Positions 20,983-31,477 of a stretch of DNA of 64,000 bases are shown in pieces; within the stretch, counting starts at the first letter, position 1, and every line of letters begins with the position of its first letter. Below the pieces are notes generated by a model. The model was not told where the DNA came from. It ran no database searches and saw nothing but the letters and a program-made list of their open reading frames with translations. A program made the position numbers and the translations under genes. The stretch comes from Tupaia tana (taxonomy: Eukaryota; Chordata; Mammalia; Scandentia; Tupaiidae), in assembly GCA_026018925.1 (NCBI GenBank), contig JAKSZU010000002.1, positions 158,281,400-158,345,399 on the forward strand. Reading direction: 5' to 3'.

Positions 20983-21457
20983 CAATCATCTTTATTTTAA
21001 ATAAAGAAATTTCTTCAACTTCGCCTTACAAATCCATTATTCCTATTTAAGTTTTCAATTTTGTATGAGCCATTTCTTTTTCTACATATAAAATATAATC
21101 TTTTGTGTTTCTGAAGATGTTATAGTTATTTTAAAGTGTTCTGATTTTTGTTTTTTAATTTATTTTCTGATTTTTGTTCTGCTTTTCTGCCTTTCATATG
21201 ATGTGACTTCCATGACACATTTGGGGATTCCTGGCCATCTCTTTACATTTAAGATTAAAGTGCAAAGAACCAGCGTTCGGGGCCTTTGTGTCCATGGACA
21301 GGGCTTGCTGACAATTGATCGAGGCTTTGATTCCAGATGGCTCAAAAATACTGTTGAAAATTTTTAGAAAAACTGCACTGAGAGCTGGCAAGAATAGCAG
21401 AAATACCACCTCCCCACCCTCACCTGCCCCTCCCCCCATAAAAACAGACCAATTAAA
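20983..21457. other. Unique sequence
   Basis: No recognised gene or repeat. Minus-strand frames of 61-81 codons at 21160-21439 overlap each other and show no familiar motif. Confidence 0.45.
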
Positions 21458-21470
21458 AACTCCTTTTAGA

Positions 21471-21745
21471 GGGACCAGCAGTTAGCGTAATGGCTATGTC
21501 ACTGGACTCCCACATAGTCGACTGTGGTTCGCGTCCTGGACCCGGTGGCTTAAAACTCACACCAGGCGCGTGTGCGTGCGTGCCCAAGATCCCAAGAGGA
21601 GAATGGAGGAAAAGGGATTGCGGTGTGGCCATCCCCCCTGGGGGGTGATTTCTTGCTTTCTGTCTCTCTGTCTCTCTCTGTCTGGCGAGCGCACGCGCCC
21701 TATAGCAAAAACCTCTCCAAAAAAGGAAAAAAAAAAAAAAAAAAC
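21471..21745 (+). mobile_element. Family A SINE, young, perfect 13-bp TSD
   Basis: The TSD AACTCCTTTTAGA lies at 21458-21470 and 21746-21758 without a mismatch. The full head, GTGTGCGTGCGTGCCCAAG, the GGAGAATGGAGG body and GCGAGCGCACGCGCCCTATAG are present, with the tail AAAAAAGGAAAAAAAAA. It is a good reference copy for the family. Confidence 0.96.
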
Positions 21746-21928
21746 AACTCCTTTTAGAAAACAAGTTAGAGATATTTGTGAAATAAGCCAATCGTGTAGT
21801 ATCTAACCTCTGCCCATAAAGATCTAAACATATCTAAAGGGCCACTTCAGTAGAACAGCTTTTTTTCTAAAACAATCAGTGTAAAAAATAAAATACCTTT
21901 ACTAGTATACCGATCACAAGGATGGTAG

Positions 21929-22192
21929 TTTTTTCATTTTTTGTTTATTTGTTTTCTAGGTTTTTGCCATAGGATGCGTGCACTCACCAGAGGGAGACAG
22001 AGAGGAAAGTAAGAATTCATCCCCCAGTGGGGATGGCCATGCAGCAATCCCCTTTTTATCCATTCTGCTCTCTGAATCTGGGGCACATGCACATGCCTGG
22101 CTTGATTTTCAAGCCACTGATTCTGGGACTTGAACTGTAGTCAGCCATGTGAGAGTCCAGGGCTCTAACCAGCACGCCAACTGCTGGCCCCC
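21929..22192 (-). mobile_element. Family A SINE
   Basis: TTTTTGCCATAGGATGCGTGC end motif, a GGGGATGGCCATGCAGCAATCC block, and a head ending GCCAACTGCTGGCCCC. Confidence 0.88.
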
Positions 22193-22646
22193 AGGGTAGT
22201 AGTTTGTAATGTTGTTTTTTTCTTTTTTTTTAGAAATATAGTAATAACTTTTAGAAAATATAATGACATTTTGAACTATACAGTGGGGATGAGGAAGGAA
22301 GCTGCACCAGTTTTATGAAGGGAGAAGAAACGAGGTGGCCTGAAAAAGGCTGAGTGACAAGCCTCTGGAGGCCACTCCCATGCACACTATCATGGTCTGA
22401 GGAGTAGATCTGCACTCTGTGCATTGCCATTCAAGACTTTTGCAGTGGTCACTAGAGGAAAAATGTCAGACAGGCAAGCTAGTAATAACAGGCGTGTGTG
22501 AAGGTTTTCTATGCCGACTCTAAAGGCAAGGCTAAGAGAATTGTCCCCCCAGTGGCTCCAGACATTTGAAAAATAACATAGAAACACACACTCATACTTC
22601 TTTTGACAAATCAATACAATATAAAATATAATTAAGAACATACAAG
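22193..22646. other. Unique sequence
   Basis: No recognised feature. The 83-codon minus-strand frame at 22390-22641 has no motif I know. Confidence 0.45.
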
Positions 22647-22797
22647 GGGTGGCTGGCAGGTGGCATGGTGATTAAGGAGCTGGATTCACATATGGTGAAC
22701 TGTGGTTTGAGTTCCAGACCTGGTGGCTTACTTTGTTACTTCTCTTCTCTCTCTCTGGTCAAATAAAAAATGATTAATACTAATACTAATAAACATA
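22647..22797 (+). mobile_element. Family B SINE
   Basis: GGTGGCTGGCAGGTGGCATGG head, TTTGAGTTCCAGACCTGGTGG, a short CT tract, GGTCAAATAAAAAATG, and ATTAATACTAATACTAAT as the tail unit. Confidence 0.87.
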
Positions 22798-22798
22798 C

Positions 22799-22985
22799 AG
22801 GGGGCAGATGATGATGCAGTGGTAATGAAACTGGGCCCTCATGGGAAAGGTCCTAAGTTCACATCCGGGGACCTCCCTGAGCACGCTGGGCAGGCACGTG
22901 TCCCCTATCTGAGGTGACGGTCTTTCTCTCTCTTTCTCTTATTTCTTCTCTCTTTGTGACTCTTCTTAAAACTTTACATTTAGAC
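22799..22985 (+). mobile_element. Family C SINE-like repeat, copy 2
   Basis: AGGGGGCAGATGATGATGCAG start, CCCTCATGGGAAAGGTCC, AAGTTCACATCCGGGGACC (B-box-like), CTCCCTGAGCACGCTGGGC, GGCACGTGTCCCC, GAGGTGACGG, then a TCTTTCTCTC tract. The segment order matches 15183-15400. It lies directly after a family B SINE. Confidence 0.62.
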
Positions 22986-24086
22986 TTTGTCGGATTCACT
23001 TGTGCTTCCCCTTGATTTGTCATTTAAGCCTGGAAAAACATTATACAAAAGATGAGTTTTCTAAAATGTACTATTATTCCCAACTTAAAAATACTTGGAA
23101 TTTAATACATTCTGAGATAGATGATCCTTTAATCTCCTAACTAAGGACAATTTAATTTTCCTTTCAGTTGCTTCTTGATGGAATCCCAGTTTGAGAGGCC
23201 TCATTTTATCTATCCTCTTCCTCGAGAAACCAAATGACTACAAAACCATGGATGAGTGCAAGCGTTTCAAACGGAGAAACCTTGTTAGGTAGATGACAGA
23301 CTATTATAAAGGGGATATATCTACATTAAAGTTTTACATATTTGTTTACTACCAAAATAAGATGAGATAAACAGAACACACAGCAAGGAATCTAGGATTA
23401 AACAAAATAAATCTCTCCTGACTCAAACCTAATAACTTGCTCCAAAAGCTCTCATAAATTATTAGCTTCAAAATCATTCAATGTGTCTGAAACGTAGTGC
23501 GTGTCACTGATGTACTTGAAGTTCACCTAAGAAACTGTATCATCAAAATGTGCCGACAGAAACTGCCAGCAGCGATGCCACCTTGCAATCAATCACATAT
23601 CTGTTTCAGAATTATAAAGTGTCTGAGAGCTATAATTTCATCTGCTTCTAGCTGCATATCATTTAAAACTTCATATGCTCCCGGAGAAAGAAAAAGTAAA
23701 AACATTTGTCAGCTCCAGTTCACACTTTATGAAGACCCCACTGTTTACACAGCTCCTCCTAGCTTCCTTATTTTATGTTTTGGAAATCATTTTTTTTTTT
23801 CCATAGGCTATGTGTGGTGTATAGTTTATGAACCCAGTAGTATGGTCAATTCTCAATTATGTGTCTGAATGGAAGCCTATGGTGGTACTGATAATCCAAA
23901 ATCATTTTATATTTGATTTTAGAAAGCATTATGCGAATTTTCCCTGGGAGGTTTACCTTTCTGCTAATGCTTTGCAAGAACTAATAGTAAAATATGTTTG
24001 CATTTCTTGAATGCATGCCAACAGCAGGGAGCAACCAGAAGAGGATGGCAGGGGTAAGTCATACTAAAATTAAACTTTTCTATGAA
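22986..24086. other. SINE-free unique sequence with a 123-codon frame
   Basis: A plus-strand frame at 23497-23868 encodes 123 residues with many Cys and no motif I recognise. There are no nearby splice or promoter signals. I consider it non-coding unless conservation shows otherwise. Confidence 0.35.
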
Positions 24087-24099
24087 GAATTGTAAATAT

Positions 24100-24368
24100 G
24101 GGACCAGCAGTTAGCGTAATGGCTATGTCGCTGGACTCCCACGTAGTTGAGCGCGGTTCGAGTCCCAGACCGAGTGGCTTAAACTCCTGCGGGTGCGTGT
24201 GCGTGCGTGCCCAAGATCCCGAGAGGAGAATGGAGGAGAGGGGATTGTGGCGTGGCCATCCCCCCTGGGGGGTGATTTCCTGCTTTCTGTCTCTCTGTCT
24301 TCTCTGTCTGTCTGGTGAGCACATGCGCCCTATAGCAAAAACCTCTCCAAAAAAAAGAAAAAAAAAAA
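24100..24368 (+). mobile_element. Family A SINE, young
   Basis: GGGACCAGCAGTTAGCGTAATG head, intact body and CCCTATAGCAAAAACCTCTCC end. The TSD is GAATTGTAAATA (left, about 24087-24098) against GAACTGTAAATA (right, from 24369). Confidence 0.94.
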
Positions 24369-24422
24369 GAACTGTAAATAGGAGTTTTCCAAATGTGGGT
24401 AGTTGAGAGTTGCTTACATATT

Positions 24423-24643
24423 ATTATTATTATTTTTTAGAGGTTTTTGCTATAGGGCGTATGCGCTCTCCAAAAAGACAGAGAGAGACAGAGAGAAAGC
24501 AAGAAATCATTCACCAGGGGGGATGGCCATGTGCAATCCTTTCTCCTCCATTCCTTTTTTGGGATCTTGGGCATGCACGCACATGTGCCCCACTTGAGTT
24601 TAAGCCACCGGGTCCACTAGCGACTATGCCAACTGCTGGTCCC
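24423..24643 (-). mobile_element. Family A SINE with internal deletion in the head
   Basis: TTTTTAGAGGTTTTTGCTATAGGGCG end motif and a near-complete body. The head jumps from GCCACCGGGTCCACTAGCGAC to CTATGCCAACTGCTGGTCC, losing about 40 nt including most of the B box. Confidence 0.9.
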
Positions 24644-24662
24644 CATACCCCATATTAGCTAC

Positions 24663-24931
24663 TTTTTTTTTTTTTTTTTGGAGAGGTTTTTGCTATAGGG
24701 TGCATGCGCTCGCCAGACAGACAGAGAGAGACAGAGAGACAGAAAGCGAGAAATCACCCCCAAGGGGGGATGGCCACGCTGCAATCCCTTCCCCTCCATT
24801 CTCCTCTCGGGATCTTGGGCACGCACGCACATGCGCCCGGTGTGAGTTTTAAGCCACCGGGTCCGGGACGCGAACCGCAGTCGACTACGTGGGAGTCTAG
24901 CGACATAGCCATTATGCTAACTGCTGGTCCC
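24663..24931 (-). mobile_element. Family A SINE, young
   Basis: T18, GGAGAGGTTTTTGCTATAGGG, CGAGAAATCACCCCCAAGG, a CTCCTCTCGGGATCTTGGGC body, GGTCCGGGACGCGAACCGC and a head ending CTAACTGCTGGTCCC. The flank TTAGCTACTTTTT (left) against CAGTTACTTTTT (right) is a probable TSD. Confidence 0.94.
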
Positions 24932-25480
24932 AGTTACTTTTTAACATTCTGATGAAAAAAATAAAAGGAAATACTTTAAAGTATTAGAATGCAAAGACCA
25001 CATTTAAAAGTATTAAATAAAAAAATATTTTCATTTTAGCTTGACTTGTTATGAATCAAGACTTTATTTGCTTTTAAAAAAATATGAAACACTCTTGCAA
25101 GTGGTTATTAATAGTCACAAATTTATTATTATAAAACAGATAATTCTGCATTATTGTTACCTTGCTACGCTGGTAAGAGATGGTTTACCATGATTGGCTA
25201 TCAATGGCCACTTTCTTAAGCATTATTTGGCATCCAGTGTATCACAATAATGGAACTAAAGACAAAAATAATGAACTATTCTACTTAAACTATTTTAAAA
25301 AAATTAATCACTTCTTTGGTTATTCCTTTTCTCCATTTCCTTTTTCTCACTTTTCAAAACTGTGTTAAGCTGGCTGAATGGACTAATATTCTTTTATAGC
25401 ATAGTGAAATTAAATTTCAGGAAGATACTATCATATTTGTCCTTTACCATTTAAGCAAATTATATAGTTTTAGTAACTAT
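24932..25480. other. AT-rich unassigned sequence
   Basis: Nothing recognised. Confidence 0.5.
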
Positions 25481-25755
25481 TTTATTTTATTTATTTATTT
25501 TAGAGGGATTTTTTTTTTTTTTTTTTTGTTACAGGGTGTGTGCACTCACCAGAGAGACAGACAGAGAGACAGCGAGAAATCATCCCCAGGGTGATGGTCA
25601 CAGCACAATCCCTTCTCCTCCATTCTCCTTTCGAGATTTTTGGCACATATGCACACATGCCCAGTGTGAGTTTTAATCCTCCAAGTCTAGGACTCGAACC
25701 TCAGTCAACTACGTGTGAGTTTAGCAATGTAACCATTAAGTCATCTGCTGGTCCC
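25481..25755 (-). mobile_element. Family A SINE
   Basis: TTTTATTTATTTATTTTAGAGG tail side with T17, GTTACAGGGTGTGTGCACTC end motif, CTCCATTCTCCTTTCGAGA body, and a head ending AGTCATCTGCTGGTCCC. Confidence 0.9.
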
Positions 25756-26829
25756 AATATAGTAAGTATTTTAAAATATCATGCTGCTCATTTATTTGTT
25801 GATATGTCTTTAGCTGAGAAAGAAGATATAGAAGATTTCAGAAAGTTTGTAGAAAAAAATTAAATTATAAATTTAATATGGTAAACAAATTTTTAAATAC
25901 ATGACACTTTTTAAATATATAATATGCATTGTTCCTGAAGTTTTTGAAGACCCCTGGTATATGTGGCTAACCTTGATTGTCATTTGTGCTTTATCAGCAT
26001 ATATTAAAACACAAAAAAATCAGATTGAGAAATAATTCTTCTATTTCTCCTGGGAACCATGTTGAAGGATTGGGGTTCTAGTGTCTGTTTTAAGACTGGT
26101 TCTTGGCTGCACTTTAGATTTATAACATCTGGCAGACAGCAAGTTCAGTTCAGGGTGACCTATCGCAGGTACTTGGCAGCTGAATTTAGTTGGGGAAAAG
26201 TAGGTTGTGGATTAACATTGTCAAAGTTAGAAAAGTACACTTCGAGGTGATCTAAGAAACTGGTCACCACACAGAAAGAAACCCTTCAGAAATTAGGTCA
26301 GACAGAGCTTGGGGTTGAGAATTCAGCTCCTTCGATAATATCTTGAATGAAAATGAAAAGTTGATAAAAACAGTTCCTAAATTCAAGCCTAAAGGCCTCT
26401 CTGCTCTTCTATCACTCTTTTCTGTATCTTCTTGTCCTTCCCCCCCCCCCCCCTTTCTACTTCTTATTCTGTGTCTTCTAAGAGCTTCTGATCTATCCAG
26501 AAAGCTCAGCACTTCTGGTCACCCAAGATGTCTGTTTTCAAGCAGAAAGAAGGCCAGGCTATGAGTGCAGACTAATGATAATTTCTGAATAAAGCATGGA
26601 CAGAGGAAAGAAAGAGGAGAGGGGAACAAACATTTCATGAGACAGAATCTAGGGAAAGTATTTGGGGTTCTAGTTCTCTGATTATATAAAATGTTATAGT
26701 CTTGTTTCAATTTGATAGTTCTTTTGAAGGCTGCATTTGTAACACTCCAAATGGATCTGAGTTGACAGTTGGCTAGAATAGAAGGTCTGGGAGACTAGGC
26801 AATATATACAGTCTGTTGATCCAATTTTT
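25756..26829. other. Unique sequence
   Basis: Holds a C13 run near 26443 and otherwise nothing recognised. The small frames on both strands at 26264-26710 overlap one another and look non-coding. Confidence 0.45.
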
Positions 26830-27016
26830 AAAAATTCATTTTATAATTTCTTACTTACATGTAATCTTTGTACATCTTTATGGGGTAACATATAGTCTTT
26901 CAAAGCATGCATGGAGTATATGAATATCAAATCAAAGATAGCACCAAATCTGTCAACTTCAGCAAAGGATATTACATTATATTGCACACCTTCAATTTTC
27001 ATCCTACTAGATTTTT
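26830..27016 (-). mobile_element. L1MA-like 3' UTR fragment
   Basis: Plus-strand TGTAATCTTTGTACATCTTTATGGGGTA, GTCTTTCAAAGCATGCATGG and ATCAAATCAAAGATAG match the reverse complement of the conserved L1MA-type 3' end (ATGTACAATTATTATGT region). The T-rich left end marks the element's 3' end. Confidence 0.75.
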
Positions 27017-27020
27017 GAAG

Positions 27021-27058
<38 letters not shown>

Positions 27059-27080
27059 CATATATTACATATATCACATA
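27017..27080. repeat. (AT)n(AC)n microsatellite
   Basis: About 11 AT units followed by about 8 AC units and more ATAT, immediately left of a mariner-type MITE. Confidence 0.93.
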
Positions 27081-27082
27081 TA

Positions 27083-27159
27083 TTAGGTTGTTGGGAAAGT
27101 CATGATGCATTTTTCCATAGAAAAACAGAAAAATACACATGACTTTCCTGACAACCTAA
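27083..27159. mobile_element. Mariner-type MITE, copy 1 (77 bp)
   Basis: TA at 27081-27082 and 27160-27161 flank TTAGGTTGTTGGGAAAGTC ... GACTTTCCTGACAACCTAA. The terminal inverted repeats are about 22 bp (through CATG) with two mismatches. TA target duplication plus TTAGGTTG ends is the Tc1/mariner format. At this length it cannot encode a transposase. In size it resembles primate MADE1 (80 bp), but the terminal repeat differs from MADE1's TTAGGTTGGTGCAAAAGT. Confidence 0.9.
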
Positions 27160-27161
27160 TA

Positions 27162-27345
27162 TAGCATACATATGTATACACACATATGTGTATATACGTA
27201 TGCATATATATGTATACACATATGTATATATGTGTGTTTGTATATGTACATACATGTTTACATACAATACCGCATGTATATCTCGTATATATGTGATACA
27301 TGCATACATATTATATATATGTGATATGATATATATATGATGGAC
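27162..27345. repeat. AT/GT/AC simple-sequence region
   Basis: Interleaved TATATG, CACATA and GTATAC units form many short self-complementary segments. Predicted Tyr/Ile/His/Thr-rich frames here are artefacts. Confidence 0.9.
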
Positions 27346-27577
27346 AATTCACATATGATTGGCAATGGCCTGCTTTTTTTTCTCTGTTGTGGTATACTGG
27401 TCCATAATCTATTGTTCTTGTTTATATACATCCTTGTATTTAATCATTTATTTAGTGAGAGCCTCTCTTCCACCTTCTACCTCCTACAGTCTCTAGTAAC
27501 TACAGTTACTCGTTCTACTTCCATGCCTTTGAGTCTTTCAGTTTCTGCCAAACAGTGCAAATTAGCCACTGTAGAAA
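27346..27577 (-). mobile_element. L1MA-like 3' UTR fragment, upstream part
   Basis: TCTAGTAACTACAGTTACTCG and TTCTACTTCCATGCCTTTGAG resemble the CTAGTAACCACCATTCTACTCTC part of the reverse-complement L1MA-type 3' UTR. Collinear with 26830-27016 with the MITE and microsatellites between. Confidence 0.6.
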
Positions 27578-27747
27578 ACAGCAGGTGGTGTGGTGGGTAA
27601 AGCACAGGACCCCTACATGACTGACACTGGTTTGAGTCCTGGACTTGGTGGCTTGCTTTCTTACTTTCCTTTCTCTCATTCTCTCTGGTCAAATTAAATA
27701 ATAATAATAGTAGTAATAAGTAAAATAAATTAATTCTTTTAAAAAAC
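27578..27747 (+). mobile_element. Family B SINE
   Basis: AGCAGGTGGTGTGGTGGGTAAA head (first bases missing), TTTGAGTCCTGGACTTGGTGG, a CT tract, GGTCAAATTAAATAATAAT, and AATTAATTCTTTTAAAAAAC. Confidence 0.86.
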
Positions 27748-27754
27748 AATATGG

Positions 27755-27965
27755 AGATCATTTCCACAGTGGAAAATTTACAAACAGAACTATCATATGA
27801 TCCAATAATCTGATTCTTGAGTATTTATCCAAAAGACAGCAAATCACTCTGTTGGAAAGACATTTGCATCACATCCATGTTTATTGCAGCCTTATTCACA
27901 ACAGTTAAGATGTGATGACCCAACTTGATGGGTAGGTGGTTGCAGAAGATGGTGGCACCCTTGGT
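27755..27965 (+). mobile_element. L1 ORF2 C-terminal fragment (sense)
   Basis: ATCATATGATCCAATAATCTG, TTGAGTATTTATCCAAAAGAC, CATCCATGTTTATTGCAGCC and TATTCACAACAGTTAAGATG follow the L1 ORF2 C-terminal region (human NLELEIPFDPAIP...GIYPKD...RMFIAALFTIA) in order. Stops and frameshifts make it a dead fragment. Orientation is opposite to the neighbouring L1MA-like 3' UTR pieces. Confidence 0.8.
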
Positions 27966-27999
27966 ATAGTTCAGTGACTGGGGAATACATATGATATAT

Positions 28000-28060
28000 T
28001 TTTTAAAGAATTATTTTATTTAACTTTATTTATTCATTTATTTTTATTTCAACAGAAAGG

Positions 28061-28116
<56 letters not shown>

Positions 28117-28194
28117 GCCACTGGGTCTGGGACTTGAACCGCGGTTGGACATGTGGTAGTCCAGTACCATCAGTCCCACGCCACCTACCAGCCC
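28000..28194 (-). mobile_element. Family B SINE
   Basis: TTTTTTAAAGAATTATTTTATT tail, TTATTTCAACAGAAAGGGAC, (GA)n at 28066-28110, AGCGAGCCACTGGGTCTGGG and a head ending ACGCCACCTACCAGCCCC. Confidence 0.9.
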
Positions 28195-28419
28195 CAGACC
28201 TTTGACATTTTTTTAATTATGGACTAACCAAAATAACACACAGGTAGTCTCACCCCAACTCTAATAACCAGAGATAGTTGAAATTTGCTATAAAAGGAAA
28301 ATATACTTTTCGTTGGAGATCAAAGACTGGAGACCTTAGATGTACTCTTAAATGACTTCGTTCTTCCGCTGTTATGGGATTAAGTCATTGAAATCTAGGC
28401 AAAGCCAGCTAATCTAAAT

Positions 28420-28975
28420 ATTGTTATGTGAAACTAAAACCTGGACGTTACTTGTTGCTACATCAGTTATCAGGTCCAACCCATCTGCAGCCCAATTAGT
28501 TCTAAATTTATCCCCTTCACTCCATCCCCACTTTCCGACCACCTATCCTACTTTCCAGTCTATACTACAACCATTTCTTTTCAGAGCAACTCCTATAGCT
28601 TAACAGGTATCCTTATTTTCTCTACAATTCATTTTTCACAGAGCAGACACTGTTATATAAATCAGGTTCACGACATGAAACTTTTAATGGCTTCCCACTG
28701 CTCCCACATAAAACCTAACTTTCGTGGCCTAAGAGGTCCTCAATGTAGGATTTAGATGCTACTTCTGCAAACTTGCCTTGGACAATTATCTACCTGGCTA
28801 GCAGCTCTCTCCAGATCAAGGGAGTCGCCACCTCTGAGTCTTACTTTTCCCTGGGCCTAGAATGTTTTTTACCTAGTTGTTGGGTGTTTCATTCTCATAT
28901 TTTAGGCCTCCACTCAAAAGTTACTTTCTATATTATTTCATCCATAGCATCTATCATAATATGAAATATCTTGTA
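28420..28975 (+). repeat. L2 fragment (upstream part)
   Basis: TTTTAATGGCTTCCCACTGCTCC, ATAAAACCTAACTTTCGTGGCC, TGCAAACTTGCCTTGG, CCTGGGCCTAGAATG, GGCCTCCACTCAAAAGTTAC and CATAGCATCTATCATAATATGAAAT match the L2 3' region in order. The left limit is approximate. Split from 29227-29385 by a SINE. Confidence 0.8.
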
Positions 28976-29226
28976 TTTTTTTGTTTTGTTTTGTTTTTTA
29001 GATTTTTACCATATGGGGCGTGTGCTAGCCAAAGAGAGACAGAAATGGAAAACGAGAAATCACTCCTCAGAGGATATGGCCATGCCACAATCTCTACTCC
29101 TCCATTCTCTCTGGATTTAGGGCATGCATGCATCCACATTTGATTTGCTTTTCAAGCTGCCCAGTCCAGGCATGGAACTGCCATGTGGTATCCAGCACCT
29201 TAACCACCACGCCACCTGCTATCCCC
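28976..29226 (-). mobile_element. Family A SINE inserted in L2
   Basis: TTTTTTGTTTTGTTTTG tail side, TTTTTACCATATGGGGCGTG end motif, CTCCTCCATTCTCTCTGGAT body and a head ending CACGCCACCTGCTATCCC. It interrupts an L2, so L2 is older. Confidence 0.88.
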
Positions 29227-29385
29227 TCTGGTGGCTTTAATATTATTATTTGTTTTTCTGCATTAAAATTTAAGCTCTACAAGGGAGGTGTTTGTAAATC
29301 ATCGCTCTCAGTTTCTATACGAATTCCTAGTATGTAGTCTATACTCAACAAATGATTAGTAAATAAATTAATGAATGATGGCATC
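29227..29385 (+). repeat. L2 fragment (3' end)
   Basis: AATTTAAGCTCTACAAGGGAGG, GAATTCCTAGTATGTAGTC and TACTCAACAAATGATTAGTA are the L2 tail segments (TGTAAGCTCCATGAGGG; TGCCTGGCACATAGTAGG; CTCAATAAATGTTTG). Confidence 0.8.
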
Positions 29386-30017
29386 TTTGACACCAAGTGT
29401 CAAACTTCATTTTTGTCTGTCCAGGCAAAAAGTTAGTCGGAAATTGGGGCAAAAAAGGAAATAATTAGCAGATCTAAACCCAAAACCTAGAACTAGAAGC
29501 CTAAATTCTTTCTTGGTAGAATTATCTTCAGGGAAAGTAATCCTTAAAAACCTCTGCTGCATGGAGGAGGAAGCTGAGGCTCTGGAGTTCTGATGATGCA
29601 TTGCAATAATTATCAACTGAGTCTCCAGGGTTCCCAGTAAGAGGGTAGCTAAGGATACAAGAAACAGGCCAGTTGTGGGAGGGTCATCTTTGACATCTGA
29701 CAATTTGTTCTTTCCCTCATGTTCTGTAGCAATTTATCTGCTGATGGATGCAGTGGGGTTGATAATGACTCTTATTTGTTTTTAACTGAGGGGTTGGAAT
29801 TGCCAAGACCAATACAGAGAACAGTGATTCACCATGACTAAGTCAGTCAGCAATAAACAAACAAAACAGGTTCAAGAGCAGGTTTCCTATTCTATGGCTG
29901 TCCAGCAAATTTTGAGCAGTGGTTTGTTTCAGATTTTAAGCGTTCAATTATACATTTTAAATAGACATCTCTTTTATAAACACTATTAAAGGGAATTTTT
30001 AGTAAACATTTTAAAAA
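29386..30017. other. Unique sequence
   Basis: No recognised repeat or gene. The 98-codon minus-strand frame at 29407-29703 has no motif I can place. Confidence 0.45.
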
Positions 30018-31130
30018 ACAGTCTTAGATTTACAGAAGTACAGCAAAGATAGGTCCGAGTTCCTATATACCCAGATCTAATTCCTTGCATTAGTCTGCTA
30101 CCTTTGTTGCCATTAGTGAGCTATTAGGTTGTCGGGAAAGTCGTGATACATTTTTGTATAGATAAACATGGAAAGATATAGCATGACTCTCCCGACAACC
30201 TAATACTATTGATGCATTCCTTTTTAAGTCCATGCTTTATTCAGTTTCCCGAATGTCCTTTTTTCTATTCTAGAATCCTGTCCATGATTCCACACTACAT
30301 TTAACTATCATGTCTTCTGAGGCTTCATTTGGCTCTGACAGTTTCTCAGACTTTACATTTGATGACCTTGATAGGTTGAAGGAGTACTGGTCAGGTGTTT
30401 TGTAGAATGTTCCTAAGGTAAAATCTGTCTCATGTTTCCTCATGCCTAGACTAGGATAGTGTGTTTGGGGGAGGAACTGTAGAAGTAGAGTGGGGTTTCA
30501 ATATATATGAAGAGTGTGTACTGCTGACGTGACATATAGTGTTGAATTTATTTATTTATTTTTTTCATTGTTGATTTTAACCTTGATTGCCTGTGTAGGG
30601 GCAGTGTTTCGTCTCCACTTTAAAGATATCTTTTTCTCTCTATTCCCATTTGTTTGGAAAAAAAAAAAATCTCACAATTTATAGGCCACACTTACAGAGT
30701 GAGGCATTGTCTCCACATCTGTAAGGACAGAGTACCTCTTTAGATGTATTTGGAATTTTTCTCCACCTAAGACTTGTCTCTTCTGTCCCATTCATTCTTT
30801 TGGTCATTTACTTATAATCATTTGGACTCGTGAATGTTTATTTTATACCTTCGGGTTACAACCCAGTACTTTGTGTTGTTGTTCAAACTGTTCCAGCCTT
30901 GGCCAGCAGGGACTCTTTACATTAAGTCCTGTAGGTCCTTACCACACTTCCATCATAGCATTTGTTTTGTTTTTAGTATCTCCTTACTGTATGGCATAAG
31001 ATATTCCTGACTCAATTTGCAGATTTCCCATCCCAGTTCTAGAATCAGTAATTTCTCCAAGGAGCCCCGGTTTTTTATTTAAAAAAAATGATATTAGACA
31101 CAAAGATCAGCTGTTTGGTATTTTCAGCAA
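30018..31130 (-). mobile_element. Old L1 (L1M-type) 3' UTR
   Basis: Segments in order: TCTTAGATTTACAGAAGTACAG, GAGTTCCTATATACCCAG, TCCATGCTTTATTCAG, TGTCCTTTTTTCTATTCTAG, GACAGTTTCTCAGACTTT, GAGTACTGGTCAGGTG, TTTTGTAGAATGTTCC, CTCAAATT/TTCAAACTGTTCCAGC, TCTAGAATCAGTAATTTCTCC. This is a 3' UTR widespread in mammalian L1M elements. Minus orientation is inferred from the left end. A MITE sits at 30124-30203. Confidence 0.75.
30124..30203. mobile_element. Mariner-type MITE, copy 2 (80 bp)
   Basis: TA at 30122-30123 and 30204-30205 flank TTAGGTTGTCGGGAAAGTC ... GACTCTCCCGACAACCTAA. Terminal repeats pair over about 19 bp with one mismatch. It shares the inner GATRCATTTTT and ATAGA.AAACA segments with copy 1. 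Its insertion into an old L1 3' UTR dates it as younger than that L1. Confidence 0.92.
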
Positions 31131-31477
31131 GAGTCTTAATAAATGATTTATTATATTCTCAAATAGCTGTATTTGTAAATAAAACTATAAAAATCTTCCC
31201 TGAACTACCATTTAAACATTAACATTTTTATAGGTTAGCTATAGAAATAAGGATAATATTGTCATATCTTTTATATTCACAAACCTATGTTCATTCTGAT
31301 GGAAAAAAATTTAGAATTAGAAAAATTACTGACATAAAAGAAGAACAATTTTTATCTTTTTCTTGTCCATACACATTAACCAAACATATCAATTATTCTC
31401 TTACTTCTAAGGTCTGGGAAATATCCTTTACTCATTTACTTTTTAAATCTAACTAGCTGCCCACAAACCAAACTATC
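31131..31477. other. AT-rich unassigned sequence
   Basis: Nothing recognised. Confidence 0.5.

Noticed and set aside
23497-23868. 123-codon plus-strand frame outside recognised repeats
   Set aside because: No recognisable domain, no plausible splice sites, no promoter, and AT-rich chance frames of this size are expected in 64 kb. Conservation data could change this.
27162-27345. Regular repeats resembling a CRISPR or satellite array
   Set aside because: Only interleaved AT/GT/AC simple sequence without constant spacers, and the genome is mammalian.
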